The position numbers were made by a program, and so were the translations under genes. From positions 1-60,150 of the forward strand of contig JBDUDK010000023.1 in NCBI GenBank assembly GCA_040002995.1: 60,150 nt of DNA. The letters are read 5' to 3'. The first letter of the stretch is position 1; each line of letters starts with the position of its first letter. This document shows, one piece after another, positions 18,601-26,044 of the stretch. The stretch is from JBDUDK01 sp040002995 (GTDB lineage: Bacteria > Actinomycetota > Acidimicrobiia > Acidimicrobiales > Ilumatobacteraceae). The notes under the pieces were generated by a model. That model was not told where the DNA came from. It saw only the letters and a program-made list of their open reading frames with translations, and searched no databases.

Positions 18601-19030
18601 GATGCTCGCTGAAACGGGCGTTTCACCCACCCCGGCGATGGTCGCCGAGGCCGAGCTGCGTGCTGGTCGGACAGTGCAAGCGCGCGATCGACTCGTCTCG
18701 CTGTGTGAGCGACTCGTGGCGAGAGGCCAGGCCCGCGACCTCGGCGACGCACGATTGCTCCTGGCCGAGGCACACCTCGCGCTCGAGGATCACGCGGCTG
18801 TGCGGGCGGTGTGCACCGCCGCGCTCACCGATGCGACCTTGGGTGGGGGCTGGGCCATCTCGTGGAAGCTGCGGATGCTCGACTCCCTGGCCGCCAGCGC
18901 GTCGGGTGATGTGGCGCATGCCGACGATCAGGCGTCGCGTGCGGCCGACGAGTTCGACCGGTTGGCCTCGCGGCTGCACGATCCGGCGCTGCGCGCGTGC
19001 TTCGAGCAGCAACCCTTCGCCCCGCGCTGA
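15647..19030 (+). CDS. Class III cyclase - AAA ATPase - TPR signalling protein
   Basis: A 1127-residue protein of the common actinobacterial 'adenylate cyclase plus ATPase' type. The N-terminal cyclase domain has metal aspartates D18 (FTDLVDST) and D62 (ELGDGLM). The usual VNxAAR motif reads VIIARR, so catalysis is uncertain. An AAA_16-like domain follows, with Walker A GEAGAGKSR (about 220-228) and Walker B VLLYEDLHWAD (about 334-344). The long C-terminal half is TPR-like helices, with no LuxR helix-turn-helix at the end. The GTG at 15647 is used because the nearby upstream ATG at 15631 stops after three codons. It lies inside the tRNA-flanked island and ends 2 bp from the convergent hydrolase gene. 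Confidence 0.87.
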   Translation: MGTRSDIPEGTVTVLFTDLVDSTQLNQRLGDEAARSIGRSIERLALERIEAHRGVVIKELGDGLMAAFSSTRRAVVCAREIQQDMALRNRSNPTLAVEMRIGLHTGEVIEEDGDIHGETVIIARRIESLAPPGGVLASETVYMLLGTAREELEDRGMSDLKGIATPCHLYEVPCNELADGAVLGDVVATPYIGRAAERDRLLELVARVAEGSGGFVLISGEAGAGKSRLAGEALDEARRRNLNVLTGACLDMEVPPPYQPLIDQLEQTARQTTAERMREILGENAPEVATLMPALRQRYTDIADPPKLPPEQERRYLLHGMQEFLHRASHIRPQVLLYEDLHWADESTLLLLEHLAPELPNLRILVIGTYRPTDLGSDRPFSRSLANLTRGRHAVDIALRPFTRDEVALTVAHRVGRTPPGQLVDLLYSECSGNPFFAEETVRHLLETGKLFDDAGNWRADIGVGETEVPRNVAMLIGRRLEGLQPATRKVLAAAAVVGRVFSFDMLSGVSGSSEDELFDALEDAERRHIIEEVPGGGEARYGFVHEQFRQTILGEFSLPRRQRLHLLAADALEARVRPETPVPIVEIANHLELAGSASPSARTAAALVESGRTALDALAFEDAVRLLDRAVDHLAGVDPDGWAVALTLRARALRGGGRMDDALTTLDEAVNGLPASGATRADVLLQRSQLLLDQFRAAETLDDLERVLEEHRASGDRAAELSGLLSLARAHYILSLDQPEYACIARDTYLGAFELAEGIGDRRAMARALIATVWFTDYWHDYLPTARANAARAVELAGDLGDPDLIIDAEFARLRSLAPGEGRPHAEELMHRLEARRDPVRLKEHCFWMMWVYWASGEFDRCVSVCDRGIELAGQLGSAPVQYGSIKAIALAHAGRFDEVEGSLEQEVTDDDHPFGQAMAAMARAEFLLTIDALDAAAVAGVDAHRRAVVLSRVWMQHWLVALLSAVRGRLQSRGRAVPPALDQMLAETGVSPTPAMVAEAELRAGRTVQARDRLVSLCERLVARGQARDLGDARLLLAEAHLALEDHAAVRAVCTAALTDATLGGGWAISWKLRMLDSLAASASGDVAHADDQASRAADEFDRLASRLHDPALRACFEQQPFAPR

Positions 19031-19032
19031 CG

Positions 19033-20163
19033 TCAGGCGAGCGAGCGCGAGATGTCGCCGAGGATCGACCAGAACGCGCGCAGGCGGGGGTCGTCGCCGA
19101 ATTCGTCGCCGATCGACAGCTGGTTCTGCGCGAACCCGCAGCTGATCCCCGACTCGAGGTCCATCGTGAGGAAGGATCCGCCATATCCGCCCCAGTGGAA
19201 GGTCGACGGGGTGGGCGCGGGAAACTCCGGGCTGTCGAGCCCGAATCCGAGTCCGAGGCGCATCGTGCCGAGCACCTGGTCTTCCTGGTAGCTGTGCTCC
19301 CGGCATGCGTCTTCGATCGAGCTGCGGCGGATGTACCGGCGACCGTCGAGCTCACCGCCCTGGGCCAGCATCGCGCCGACGCGGGCCATCGCCCGGCCGT
19401 TGGTGATGCCGCTCGACGCAGGCGAGAAGGCTGCGAGCTGCTTCGTGTCGATCCATTCCGTCGTGGCCACGACTTCGCTCATCGCCCTCGTGCCCATCTC
19501 GGATGGGAGGTCCGGCTCCTTCGCCGCCGGCCACAGCTGTGCGACCCGCGTGCTGTCGTCAGGTGAGGTGAGGCGGAAGTGGAACTCGGCACCGAGTGGC
19601 TCGGCGAACTCACGGTGGAAGAACTCGTCGAAGGGCACGCCGGTGATCCGCCGGATCGGCTCGGCGAGCAGATGCCCGAACGTGAACGGGTGATAGCAGC
19701 TCACGGTTCCCGGCTCGTACCACAACTCGGCATCCTCGAGCAGATGGATCGCGTTGTCGTAGTCGGCCACCTCGAGGAACGTGACCGTGCGCCCGAAGCC
19801 CGGGAGACCGGACTTGTGGAGGAGCACCTGACGGCAGGTGACAGCTCCCTTGCCGTGCCGCGCGAACTCGGGCCAGTACTCGGCGATGGGTGCGTCGAGG
19901 TCGAGCAACCCGCGATCGACGACGAGCAACACCGTTACCATCACCATCACCTTCGAGGTGGAGAACACTCGCACGAGTGTGTCCTCCGTCCACGGCTGGG
20001 TCTGGCCCCAGTCGGTCGTGCCGCCCCACAGGTCCACCACGGACTCGCCGTGCAGTGTGACCGCCAACGACGCGCCCTTGTCCAGTCCCTGCTCGAGGTT
20101 CGCGCGGAACTGTTCCTCGAGCGCACGAAATCGTTCGTCACATGTCCCGTTCACATCGACCAT
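19033..20163 (-). CDS. Beta-lactamase-family serine hydrolase (EstB-like)
   Basis: A 376-residue serine hydrolase of the class C beta-lactamase/EstB esterase group. The nucleophile motif SxxK is S68-T-S-K71, a Tyr motif lies at Y157 (SCYHPF), and the third motif is HWGGYGG near residue 330, where true beta-lactamases have KTG. No signal peptide is visible, so it is probably a cytoplasmic esterase and not an antibiotic-resistance enzyme. Stop codons of this gene and the convergent cyclase gene are 2 bp apart. A noncoding stretch of 218 bp (20164-20381) separates it from the nuclease-like gene. Confidence 0.85.
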   Translation of the reverse strand: MVDVNGTCDERFRALEEQFRANLEQGLDKGASLAVTLHGESVVDLWGGTTDWGQTQPWTEDTLVRVFSTSKVMVMVTVLLVVDRGLLDLDAPIAEYWPEFARHGKGAVTCRQVLLHKSGLPGFGRTVTFLEVADYDNAIHLLEDAELWYEPGTVSCYHPFTFGHLLAEPIRRITGVPFDEFFHREFAEPLGAEFHFRLTSPDDSTRVAQLWPAAKEPDLPSEMGTRAMSEVVATTEWIDTKQLAAFSPASSGITNGRAMARVGAMLAQGGELDGRRYIRRSSIEDACREHSYQEDQVLGTMRLGLGFGLDSPEFPAPTPSTFHWGGYGGSFLTMDLESGISCGFAQNQLSIGDEFGDDPRLRAFWSILGDISRSLA

Positions 20164-20381
20164 GACGTCCCCACCTGGCCTGGGCCCCTGCGTTCCAGGC
20201 CTTAACGTAGATGATTGTGAACATGCCCGTTCAAGGTGCGCGGAGGCTTCGGGGCAGGGCGGAAGCTGCGGCCGCCCGGGCGAAGGGGCTCTAGGCGCGT
20301 AGAGCCGCTGTCACGTCTCCTCGCCCAGTACCCACGCCCGGGGCCGCGGTAGCGACGAACGTAGCGGGTGACTGCGGGCAA

Positions 20382-21866
20382 CTAGTCCGCAGGAGCAGCG
20401 TCGGTCTCCGCGGCGTGCTCGTTGGCCGGAAATCCTTCTGTGCGCTCTTGCCCGATTCCCTCTTCCGCGCTGTCCCAACTGACGAGCTCTGCGGAGCCGT
20501 CGGAGTGTCGGGTGGCCGCCTCCGTAGAGTCTGCTTCAGCAGCAGCGCCATTTGAGTCGAGATGCTCTTGCTCGTCGGGCAACACAGTTGTATCGATTCC
20601 CGCCTCGGCGAGCGCGGAGCCGCCCTTTGGCAATTGTGGAGCTTTCGCCACCCACGGCCGTAGCCCCTGGAGTACGGACTCGTAGAAGCCATCCACGGCG
20701 CCGAGGACCGAATCGATGAACGCTCCTCGCCCGATGCCGCGCTTCGTGCCCAAGTTGGACGTCGCGCTGAGGCGGAACCGGCGCAGATCTATCTTTGGAT
20801 CCGGTACCAGAGACGCAGGCTTCTCTCGAGCCGCGCCGAGAAGTTCGCTGGTGCTCGTCCGTGCCATGTGAGCGTAGGCATCGACGCGCAGATTCGGTGG
20901 GGCGTCGTTGAGTTGGCGCAGGAGCCAGTTCAACCGAGTCAACGCGCGACCGTCAACTGGCGCGGCAACGTCAACTTCCGTTGTGCACTGACCCGTCCGG
21001 AGGTCTGCGCATACCAGGAGATCGCCAACCGTGTTCGGGATGCGGAGCGACCCAGTCAGTCGTCCTCTTTGAACGAGCTCAGCCACGAGAGCAGCCGGGC
21101 GGAGCGTCGAGTCGCTCTGCTCCTTCCGCGTGAGACCAACCTGGACTCCGGAGCCGAGTTGGCGTTCAAGTCGAAGAGCGGCAAATCGCAAAAGTTGATC
21201 CCAGCGGGACACGACTTCGGTGACGCCCTTGTCGGTCGCACGCAGCGTGCCGGCGATGACCGCTTCGCGGACTTGGACCCAAGAGCCTCCCATGTCGACG
21301 AAGTCAACGGCTCCCGAGCGCGGATGCTGGAGGTAGCGGATCAACTCGGCAAGAATCCATGCCTGCTCTGGATCAGTAACGCCGTGGTGCACGCGCTGGA
21401 CGACTGCGGCGGATACGACCTCTGCCCACGACAGATGGTGAAGCGCGACCTTCTTGAGCTTGCGCTTGTCCACCTCGACGGGATGCACGTCCCCCGAAGG
21501 TGCAAGCTGGTTCGAGATAGTCACGACAGCGCTGAAGCCGTTGTCGCGGGCCAAGTCGAGATACGACTCGATCTGATCACGCCCAAGGTCGTTGGTGCTC
21601 GTCTTCACTTCAACAAGGGCGCACCATTCATTTTGCCCGCGGGTCGCCCGAATCAGCCCGTCTGGACGGATGGTCCGTTCGTCGGTCGTCTTCAGCGGCA
21701 CCTCGATGAACGTCTCCAATTGTCCGGAGGTGGGCGCTCCAAACGGACGAAGCAGCGCCGCCGCAAAGTCTCGAACGACAGGCAACACCGCCAGAAGCGC
21801 CGACGTTGCGCGTGTCTCCTGCTCCTCAGCCCCGTTGATCCCCGACGTGGGCATCAGTCGCGCCAC
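20382..21866 (-). CDS. PD-(D/E)XK nuclease-like 'stress response' protein
   Basis: A 494-residue protein matching, from memory, a conserved actinobacterial family often labelled 'stress response protein' (N-terminus MARLMPTSGINGAEEQ). Residues 50-110 contain a PD-(D/E)XK nuclease pattern: D69 in RPDGLI, E86 and K88 in ALVEVKT, and Q98 in the following helix. The rest is helical, ending in a roughly 80-residue acidic, low-complexity tail. Such catalytic motifs suggest DNA cleavage or a restriction-like role; this is inference. It sits alone next to the tRNA end of the island, a position typical of cargo genes. Function has not been shown as far as I know. Confidence 0.65.
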   Translation of the reverse strand: MARLMPTSGINGAEEQETRATSALLAVLPVVRDFAAALLRPFGAPTSGQLETFIEVPLKTTDERTIRPDGLIRATRGQNEWCALVEVKTSTNDLGRDQIESYLDLARDNGFSAVVTISNQLAPSGDVHPVEVDKRKLKKVALHHLSWAEVVSAAVVQRVHHGVTDPEQAWILAELIRYLQHPRSGAVDFVDMGGSWVQVREAVIAGTLRATDKGVTEVVSRWDQLLRFAALRLERQLGSGVQVGLTRKEQSDSTLRPAALVAELVQRGRLTGSLRIPNTVGDLLVCADLRTGQCTTEVDVAAPVDGRALTRLNWLLRQLNDAPPNLRVDAYAHMARTSTSELLGAAREKPASLVPDPKIDLRRFRLSATSNLGTKRGIGRGAFIDSVLGAVDGFYESVLQGLRPWVAKAPQLPKGGSALAEAGIDTTVLPDEQEHLDSNGAAAEADSTEAATRHSDGSAELVSWDSAEEGIGQERTEGFPANEHAAETDAAPAD

Positions 21867-22108
21867 GTCTCATCGCTCAAGGCACCACCTCTCGTAGCCA
21901 AACCACGGCCCACATGCTGTGCCGAAGCTCACGGTACGACCGCGGCCTCGCTGAAGCCCCAGGGAGGAAACGTGCAGTGCCGCTACCGAGCGATCCGACC
22001 GAATAGAGCCGTGCCCGCTAGTTAGCCCGCTTTCAGCCCGTGAACGCAGCCCTACGGAGCGGTTCGTGACGGTGCGCGCTCTACTTCGGACCGTTTAGCC
22101 GAAACGTA

Positions 22109-22147
22109 GTAAGACCAGGGCTTCCGAAAAGAAGCACCTGGTCTTAC
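22109..22147 (-). terminator. Strong hairpin 3' of tRNA-fMet
   Basis: A near-perfect 16-bp stem made of GTAAGACCAGG/CCTGGTCTTAC and GCTTC/GAAGC, with one bulged A and a 6-base loop. It starts 2 bp beyond the encoded CCA end of the tRNA. Read on the minus strand it is followed by TACGTTT, a short T-rich stretch. Likely the tRNA terminator, or an inverted-repeat end of the island. Confidence 0.7.
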
Positions 22148-22149
22148 AG

Positions 22150-22226
<77 letters not shown>

Positions 22227-22284
22227 ACGTGGTGGAACGGTTACGGTAGCAGCGAAGATCCGCGTGGCCAACCTAGGTGGGGCG

Positions 22285-23001
22285 ATGTCCTGGTTCCAAC
22301 GACGATCGCAAGCCGAGAGCGACCGGGCCGCGCTCGCCGCCGCGCTGCAGCAGCTCCACCTGCGTCTTGAGCAACTCGAAGTCGGCCTCGGCGACGCCCG
22401 GGCCGAGGCGGCGGCCCGACAAGATGCCTGGCGCGCCCTCATCGAGCGCGTCGGGCGCACCGAGGTCGGCCTCCACACCACCGGCACCCAGATGGCCAAT
22501 CACAGCGGTGTGGCCGTCGCGCTCGACGCGCGCATCTCGGGCCTCGAGCGCCGGGTAAGTCGCGATAACCAGGAGCGTCTCGTAGGGCTCGAGCAGAAAC
22601 TCGCCAGCCTCGAAAGGCGCGTCGCGTTCCGCCGCGATGCCGTCCCGAACCTCGAGCATGTCGTGGCGCCGGTGACGGTCCGCGTCGATCAGCTCGAGGA
22701 GGCCCTTGGACGCATGGCCGAGGCGGCCGACGTGGTCGAGGCGCGGATGACGATGATCAGGGTCGCGAACGAGGTAGCCCGGCTCGACATCGAGTTGCGC
22801 ACCGAGCTCGCCAAGGCGGTCAACCACGTGGCCGCGTTCGCGGGAACCCTTCAGCCCGAGCCCGAAGCCGAGACACCACCCGCCCGTATCCACGGGTACA
22901 ACGGAAATGGAAACGGCAACAGCAACGGCGCCACCAACGGGAACGGTGCCGTACCGGCCGACATCGATCTGCGCGACGAAAGTACCGGGGTCAACCTCTA
23001 G
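22285..23001 (+). CDS. Coiled-coil protein, unknown function
   Basis: 238 residues, rich in Ala, Glu, Arg and Leu heptads between about residues 10 and 190, predicted to form long coiled coils. The tail is low complexity (GNGNGNSNG) and ends acidic. The ATG at 22285 follows AGGTGGGG. A longer frame from 22168 reads through the antisense of the tRNA and gives the well-known false leader MNLRPSGYEPDELPDCS, so it is rejected. The stop codon shares the palindrome CTAG with the stop of the convergent UPF0182 gene. No family recognised. Confidence 0.7.
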   Translation: MSWFQRRSQAESDRAALAAALQQLHLRLEQLEVGLGDARAEAAARQDAWRALIERVGRTEVGLHTTGTQMANHSGVAVALDARISGLERRVSRDNQERLVGLEQKLASLERRVAFRRDAVPNLEHVVAPVTVRVDQLEEALGRMAEAADVVEARMTMIRVANEVARLDIELRTELAKAVNHVAAFAGTLQPEPEAETPPARIHGYNGNGNGNSNGATNGNGAVPADIDLRDESTGVNL

Positions 23002-25985
23002 GCGTTCACCGTCGTTGACGAGGTCGACGACGACGAGGTTGTCGACGAGTTCGCCGGAGCCGTCGTTGTGGTGGTCGGGCTCGCGAGTGCTTGCGCTTGT
23101 TTCACCGCGTTGAACGCTTGGTCGACCTTCTTTTGATACGTGGCGAGATCCCCGCTGCGAAGAGCGACGTTTGCCTCCGCGTAGAGCGTGTTGGCCTGGT
23201 CGAGCAACGAGGCAATGGTGTCGGTCGTTGGCGGTGGGGTCGTCGGGCCGGTCGGTGGAGGCACGGTGGCGCCGCCCACCACGGTGCCCAGATCCGGGGA
23301 GCTGCCAAAGGCCTTGGTGAGTGCCGCTTCGAACGTGTTGTCCATGTACGACCGGTTCTGGAACGTGACGATCACCTTCTTCAGCACCGGTAGGTCGCTC
23401 TGGTTCTTGGGAATCGTGTACAGCGGGCGGACATAAAGTATCGAGCGACCGATCGGTAGCAACTGCAGCGTTCCGAACTCGACGGTCGAACCCGTGGTGT
23501 CGAGTAGAGAGAGCTCACGCGAGATGTCGGCGTCTGACTGCGTGCTCGACTGCACGTTGAGCGGGCCGGCCGGCAGCTGATCGGAGTCGGGGACTTGGAT
23601 CTGGAACACGCGGAGGTCGCCGTACGTGTCGGGATCGCTCGACACGGTCATGAAGGACACAAGGAGTTGGACGTCTCCCTTCTCGGAGAACGGCACGAAC
23701 TCGCGCAGCGTGACGAACGATTGTGTCTTGTCGCCAGGGAGCTGGAGCAGGGCGTAGTACGGGTCGATCTTGCGCTTGGACGTGGTCTGCACGATCACTC
23801 CGCTCGAGTTCGTCGACGTCGCGGTGGTGACCTGCGCGCCCTGCTGCGTGAAGCCGGGGTCCTGTGCCACGTTCCACGCGTTGTCGCGCTGATAGAAGAG
23901 CCCGGGATCGGTGATGTGGTAGCGGCCCCACGCCGTTGTTTGGACGCGGAACAGATCCGACGGATAGCGGAAATGAGCGCGCAGCTCCTTGGGTACCTTG
24001 TCGTTCGCCGTAAACAGCTTGGGGAACGCCGCCTCGTAGGCCTGGATGAGTGGGTCCTTCGAATCGATGACGTAGAACGTCGTGGTGCCGTCGTACGCGT
24101 CGACGACCGCCTTCACGGAGTTGCGGGCGTAGTTGAAATCCTTGCCCTTCAAGCCGCTGGCGTTGGGGAGATCGTCGGTGTTCGCCGACTGCGAGTAGGG
24201 GAAGTTATCGGTGGTGGTGTAGGCGTCGACCACCCACACGAGCCGGCCGCTCACGACAACGGGGTAGGGGTCGGAGTCGAAGGTCAGAAAAGGTGCAAGT
24301 TGTGCCACCCTCGCGCGGACGTCGCGAACGTAGAGGATCTGCGAACTGGCCGTGATGTTGTTCGACAGAAGGAGGTTCGGCTCGCCGAAGCGGAGCGCGA
24401 ACGCCACCCGGCGCACCACCGAGCTCATGCTCACGCCGCCCTTGCCGCTGTATTCAGTCTGGACCTCGGTTCCGGAGGCAGCCAGCGAAACTTCCTTGCG
24501 TTTGGTCTTGACCACCGCATAACCGCCGAGGTCCTCACCGAAGTACACACCGGTCTTAGTGAGCTGGGGCGGTGCCTTGGGGCTCGACTGATCGACGAAC
24601 ACCGGCGCGCCGTCGGGACCAACCTTGTCCGTGGGCGCGAAGGCGATGCCCGATCCGTGCGTGTACGCGAGGTGCCGGCCCTCCCACGACTGTTGTGGGA
24701 CGGCGGAGTCCTGCAACTCACGCGCCGCGATGGCGACGGGCGTTGCCGATCCGTTGATGGGATAGCGATCGATATCGAGCTGGTTGAACGTGTAGTAGCC
24801 CTTCAAGCGCTGTTTGATGCGGAACGTGTTGATCACGCGATCGGGATCAAGCAGACGCACGTTGCTCAACGTCGGCGCCGCCGTCTCGAGATCATTCTTC
24901 GTCAACGTCGCCGCGTCGACTGGGTATGGCGTGGTCACCACGTTGTCGAGCCCGAACGCCTGCCGCGTCGCCGAGATATTGCGATCAATGTAGGGCAGCT
25001 CCTTGGTTGACTCGGCCGGCTGTACCCGGAACCGCTGGATGAAGGCCGGGTACAAGGCTCCCGCAACCAGTGCGATCAGCGCCCATAGCCCTACGGCGAG
25101 GGCGGGCAGCACCCACCCCCTGCGGCGCACGTTGATGAGGAGAAGCACGAAGGCCGTGAGTGAGATGGCCACCAACAGGTAGATGGCGGGGAGTTGCGCC
25201 TTCACGTCGGTGTAGGTGGCTCCGTCGACCGCGCCGCGCGATGAGAAGAGCAGCTGGTAGCGCTGCAGCCAGTATCCCGCGGCCTTCAGGAGCGCCAGGC
25301 CCCCCAACAGCAGCGACAGGTGGACCTTCACCTGCGGTGTCACCCGGTTGGTCTGCACTTGGAGGCGGATGCCCCCGTTCAGGTAATGCGCCACGGCGGT
25401 GATCACGATGACGATCACGAGCGAGGCGAACAGCCAGCTCACCACGAAGTTCAGGAACGGCAAGCGAAAGACGTAGAAGCTGACGTCGGTGTGGAACAGC
25501 GGATCCTTCGTGCCGAACGAGCGGGCGTGAGTGAACAGGATCCATTGCTTCCACTGACCCGACACGCCCACACCGGCGATGAACGCGAAGACCACCGACA
25601 CGGCAACGCGAACCAACATCGCTCGCGGTCCGACGAGCTGTCGGTAGCGAGCCAGGAATTCCTCTTCAGGACCCGGCGGCCGATACGTCGGCGCGAGCTT
25701 GTCGGCCACGAAAAGATTCGTAAACAGCAGCGCGAAGAACAGCGTGCTGAAGATGAGAGCCAGCTTGACCTTCGCGCCGAGGACGCCGGTGAAGACGCCC
25801 GAGTACCCGAGTGAGTCGAACCAGAGATAGTCGGTGAAGAAGCCCGCCAGGAAACGCGCCGACAAGAACAGCACCACGATGACCACGGCGATGGAAATGA
25901 GGATGATGCGGCCACGGTTGGGGCGGCGCGTGCCGCGCCGGCGAACACGACCTGGACGACGGGGAAGATCGGACGACGCGCGCAT
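22998..25985 (-). CDS. UPF0182 family large membrane protein
   Basis: A 995-residue protein of the UPF0182 family, conserved in actinobacteria. About seven membrane helices lie in the first 300 residues (starting with a helix near 28-50 after a basic N-terminus). A large extracytoplasmic region follows, with family segments such as TDYLWFDSLGYSGVF and KGKDFNYARNSVKAVVDAYDG. The C-terminal 60 residues are Thr/Ser-rich. Function is not established. It lies 59 bp after the DivIVA-domain gene on the same strand. Confidence 0.93.
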   Translation of the reverse strand: MRASSDLPRRPGRVRRRGTRRPNRGRIILISIAVVIVVLFLSARFLAGFFTDYLWFDSLGYSGVFTGVLGAKVKLALIFSTLFFALLFTNLFVADKLAPTYRPPGPEEEFLARYRQLVGPRAMLVRVAVSVVFAFIAGVGVSGQWKQWILFTHARSFGTKDPLFHTDVSFYVFRLPFLNFVVSWLFASLVIVIVITAVAHYLNGGIRLQVQTNRVTPQVKVHLSLLLGGLALLKAAGYWLQRYQLLFSSRGAVDGATYTDVKAQLPAIYLLVAISLTAFVLLLINVRRRGWVLPALAVGLWALIALVAGALYPAFIQRFRVQPAESTKELPYIDRNISATRQAFGLDNVVTTPYPVDAATLTKNDLETAAPTLSNVRLLDPDRVINTFRIKQRLKGYYTFNQLDIDRYPINGSATPVAIAARELQDSAVPQQSWEGRHLAYTHGSGIAFAPTDKVGPDGAPVFVDQSSPKAPPQLTKTGVYFGEDLGGYAVVKTKRKEVSLAASGTEVQTEYSGKGGVSMSSVVRRVAFALRFGEPNLLLSNNITASSQILYVRDVRARVAQLAPFLTFDSDPYPVVVSGRLVWVVDAYTTTDNFPYSQSANTDDLPNASGLKGKDFNYARNSVKAVVDAYDGTTTFYVIDSKDPLIQAYEAAFPKLFTANDKVPKELRAHFRYPSDLFRVQTTAWGRYHITDPGLFYQRDNAWNVAQDPGFTQQGAQVTTATSTNSSGVIVQTTSKRKIDPYYALLQLPGDKTQSFVTLREFVPFSEKGDVQLLVSFMTVSSDPDTYGDLRVFQIQVPDSDQLPAGPLNVQSSTQSDADISRELSLLDTTGSTVEFGTLQLLPIGRSILYVRPLYTIPKNQSDLPVLKKVIVTFQNRSYMDNTFEAALTKAFGSSPDLGTVVGGATVPPPTGPTTPPPTTDTIASLLDQANTLYAEANVALRSGDLATYQKKVDQAFNAVKQAQALASPTTTTTAPANSSTTSSSSTSSTTVNA

Positions 25986-26044
25986 GGGCGTGGGGAGGCT
26001 AGCCCCGAGTCACCGCGATCGAGCAGGCAGCCACGGGGCGCGTA

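Noticed and set aside
19033..20163. Possible antibiotic-resistance beta-lactamase
   Set aside because: No signal peptide and the KTG box is replaced by HWGG, so an EstB-like esterase is more likely.
22998..23001. CTAG serving as stop codon on both strands
   Set aside because: A neat overlap of convergent stops, but common in compact genomes and without likely function.
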